Below, in pieces: positions 7,892-8,002 of a stretch of DNA of 8,002 nucleotides. Within the stretch, counting starts at the first letter, position 1, and every line of letters starts with the position of its first letter. Under the pieces are notes generated by a model. That model had not been told where the DNA came from. It saw nothing but the letters and a program-made list of their open reading frames with translations, and did not search any database. Origin of the DNA: Bryobacterales bacterium (GTDB taxonomy: Bacteria; Acidobacteriota; Terriglobia; Bryobacterales; Bryobacteraceae); NCBI GenBank assembly GCA_003132865.1, contig PKYZ01000126.1, forward strand, positions 10,148-18,149. The letters are read 5' to 3'. The position numbers and the translations under genes are program-made.

Positions 7892-7906
7892 CCTGCTGGC
7901 AGCAGG
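7892..7906. repeat. 15-base perfect palindrome (CCTGCTG-g-CAGCAGG), possible operator
   Basis: Seven bases on each side of a single central G are perfectly inverted. The site is 72 bases upstream of the SNF2 start and about 33 bases upstream of the TATAGT hexamer, where a dimeric regulator could bind. As RNA it would form only a short hairpin and has no T-run on either strand, so it does not look like an intrinsic terminator. Chance is possible for a 15-base palindrome in GC-rich DNA. Confidence 0.35.
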
Positions 7907-8002
7907 GCAATGACCCGAAAAGGATGCCGGACAGCCGTTCGGGCGTACACCCTTCCATGCTTTCATCACGAACACGACCCGCCGGACCGCGGTGATGTCG
8001 TC

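Larger units (their letters stand above)
7820..8002. other. Leader/intergenic region upstream of the operon, no recognisable gene
   Basis: These 183 bases carry the tandem repeat and palindrome described separately. I recognise no tRNA, insertion-sequence end or attachment site. The SNF2 frame is open through here to the right edge, and a plus-strand frame from ATG 7874 is also open to the edge (43 codons). Neither translation resembles a family I know. A minus-strand frame ending in TGA at 7838..7836 could be the tail of an upstream gene, but its residues are also unrecognised. Confidence 0.5.

Noticed and set aside
7820..7975. Longer SNF2 start at 7975 (or ATG 7966)
   Set aside because: The added residues look non-conserved, and the purine-rich site sits directly before ATG 7819, where helicase-like sequence begins.
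7874..8002. Divergent plus-strand gene starting at ATG 7874
   Set aside because: AGGAG at 7867-7871 is only two bases from the ATG, the 43 visible codons match nothing known, and the frame runs off the edge. It also overlaps the palindrome.
1..8002. CRISPR array, tRNA, insertion sequence or integration site
   Set aside because: I saw no regularly spaced repeats, cloverleaf-like segment, transposase frame or terminal inverted repeats in the window.

Overview
The window comes from a GC-rich bacterium. Sampled 60-base rows run at 60-70% G+C outside one dip, and start codons and Shine-Dalgarno sites look bacterial. Nothing fixes the taxon: there is no rRNA, no tRNA and no housekeeping gene. A soil-type lineage (Acidobacteriota or Proteobacteria, for example) would fit but is a guess.

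Almost the whole window is one tightly packed operon read leftward on the minus strand. In transcription order it holds: (1) at 7819..4952, a 955-residue SNF2/RapA-like DNA translocase with all the core superfamily 2 motifs; (2) at 4949..297, a 1550-residue N6-adenine DNA methyltransferase of the Eco57I/type IIG/PglX-like class, with a SAM-binding motif I, an NPPW catalytic motif and a large C-terminal target-recognition region; (3) at 300..1 and running off the left edge, the first 100 residues of a DEAD/DEAH-box helicase, cut inside Walker A. The first junction is TAA-CC-ATG and the second is a 4-base ATGA overlap, so the three products are probably translationally coupled. The leader at 7820..8002 has an AT-rich patch with a 10-base tandem repeat and a 15-base palindrome that could be promoter and operator.

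A SNF2 translocase, a giant adenine methyltransferase and a second helicase, in that order, recall class 1 DISARM phage defence (drmD-drmMI-drmA-drmB-drmC). In such a system the methyltransferase would mark host DNA and the translocases would act on unmarked invading DNA. However, the visible start of the third gene does not resemble DrmA as I know it, and no nuclease or DrmB/DrmC gene lies in view. The locus may therefore be class 1 DISARM, a DISARM-like variant, or another methyltransferase-helicase defence operon. The genes left of base 1 would decide.

A G+C dip at about 900..2150 coincides with the part of the methyltransferase gene downstream of NPPW, including the probable specificity region. 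That is the pattern expected if the recognition domain was exchanged by recombination.
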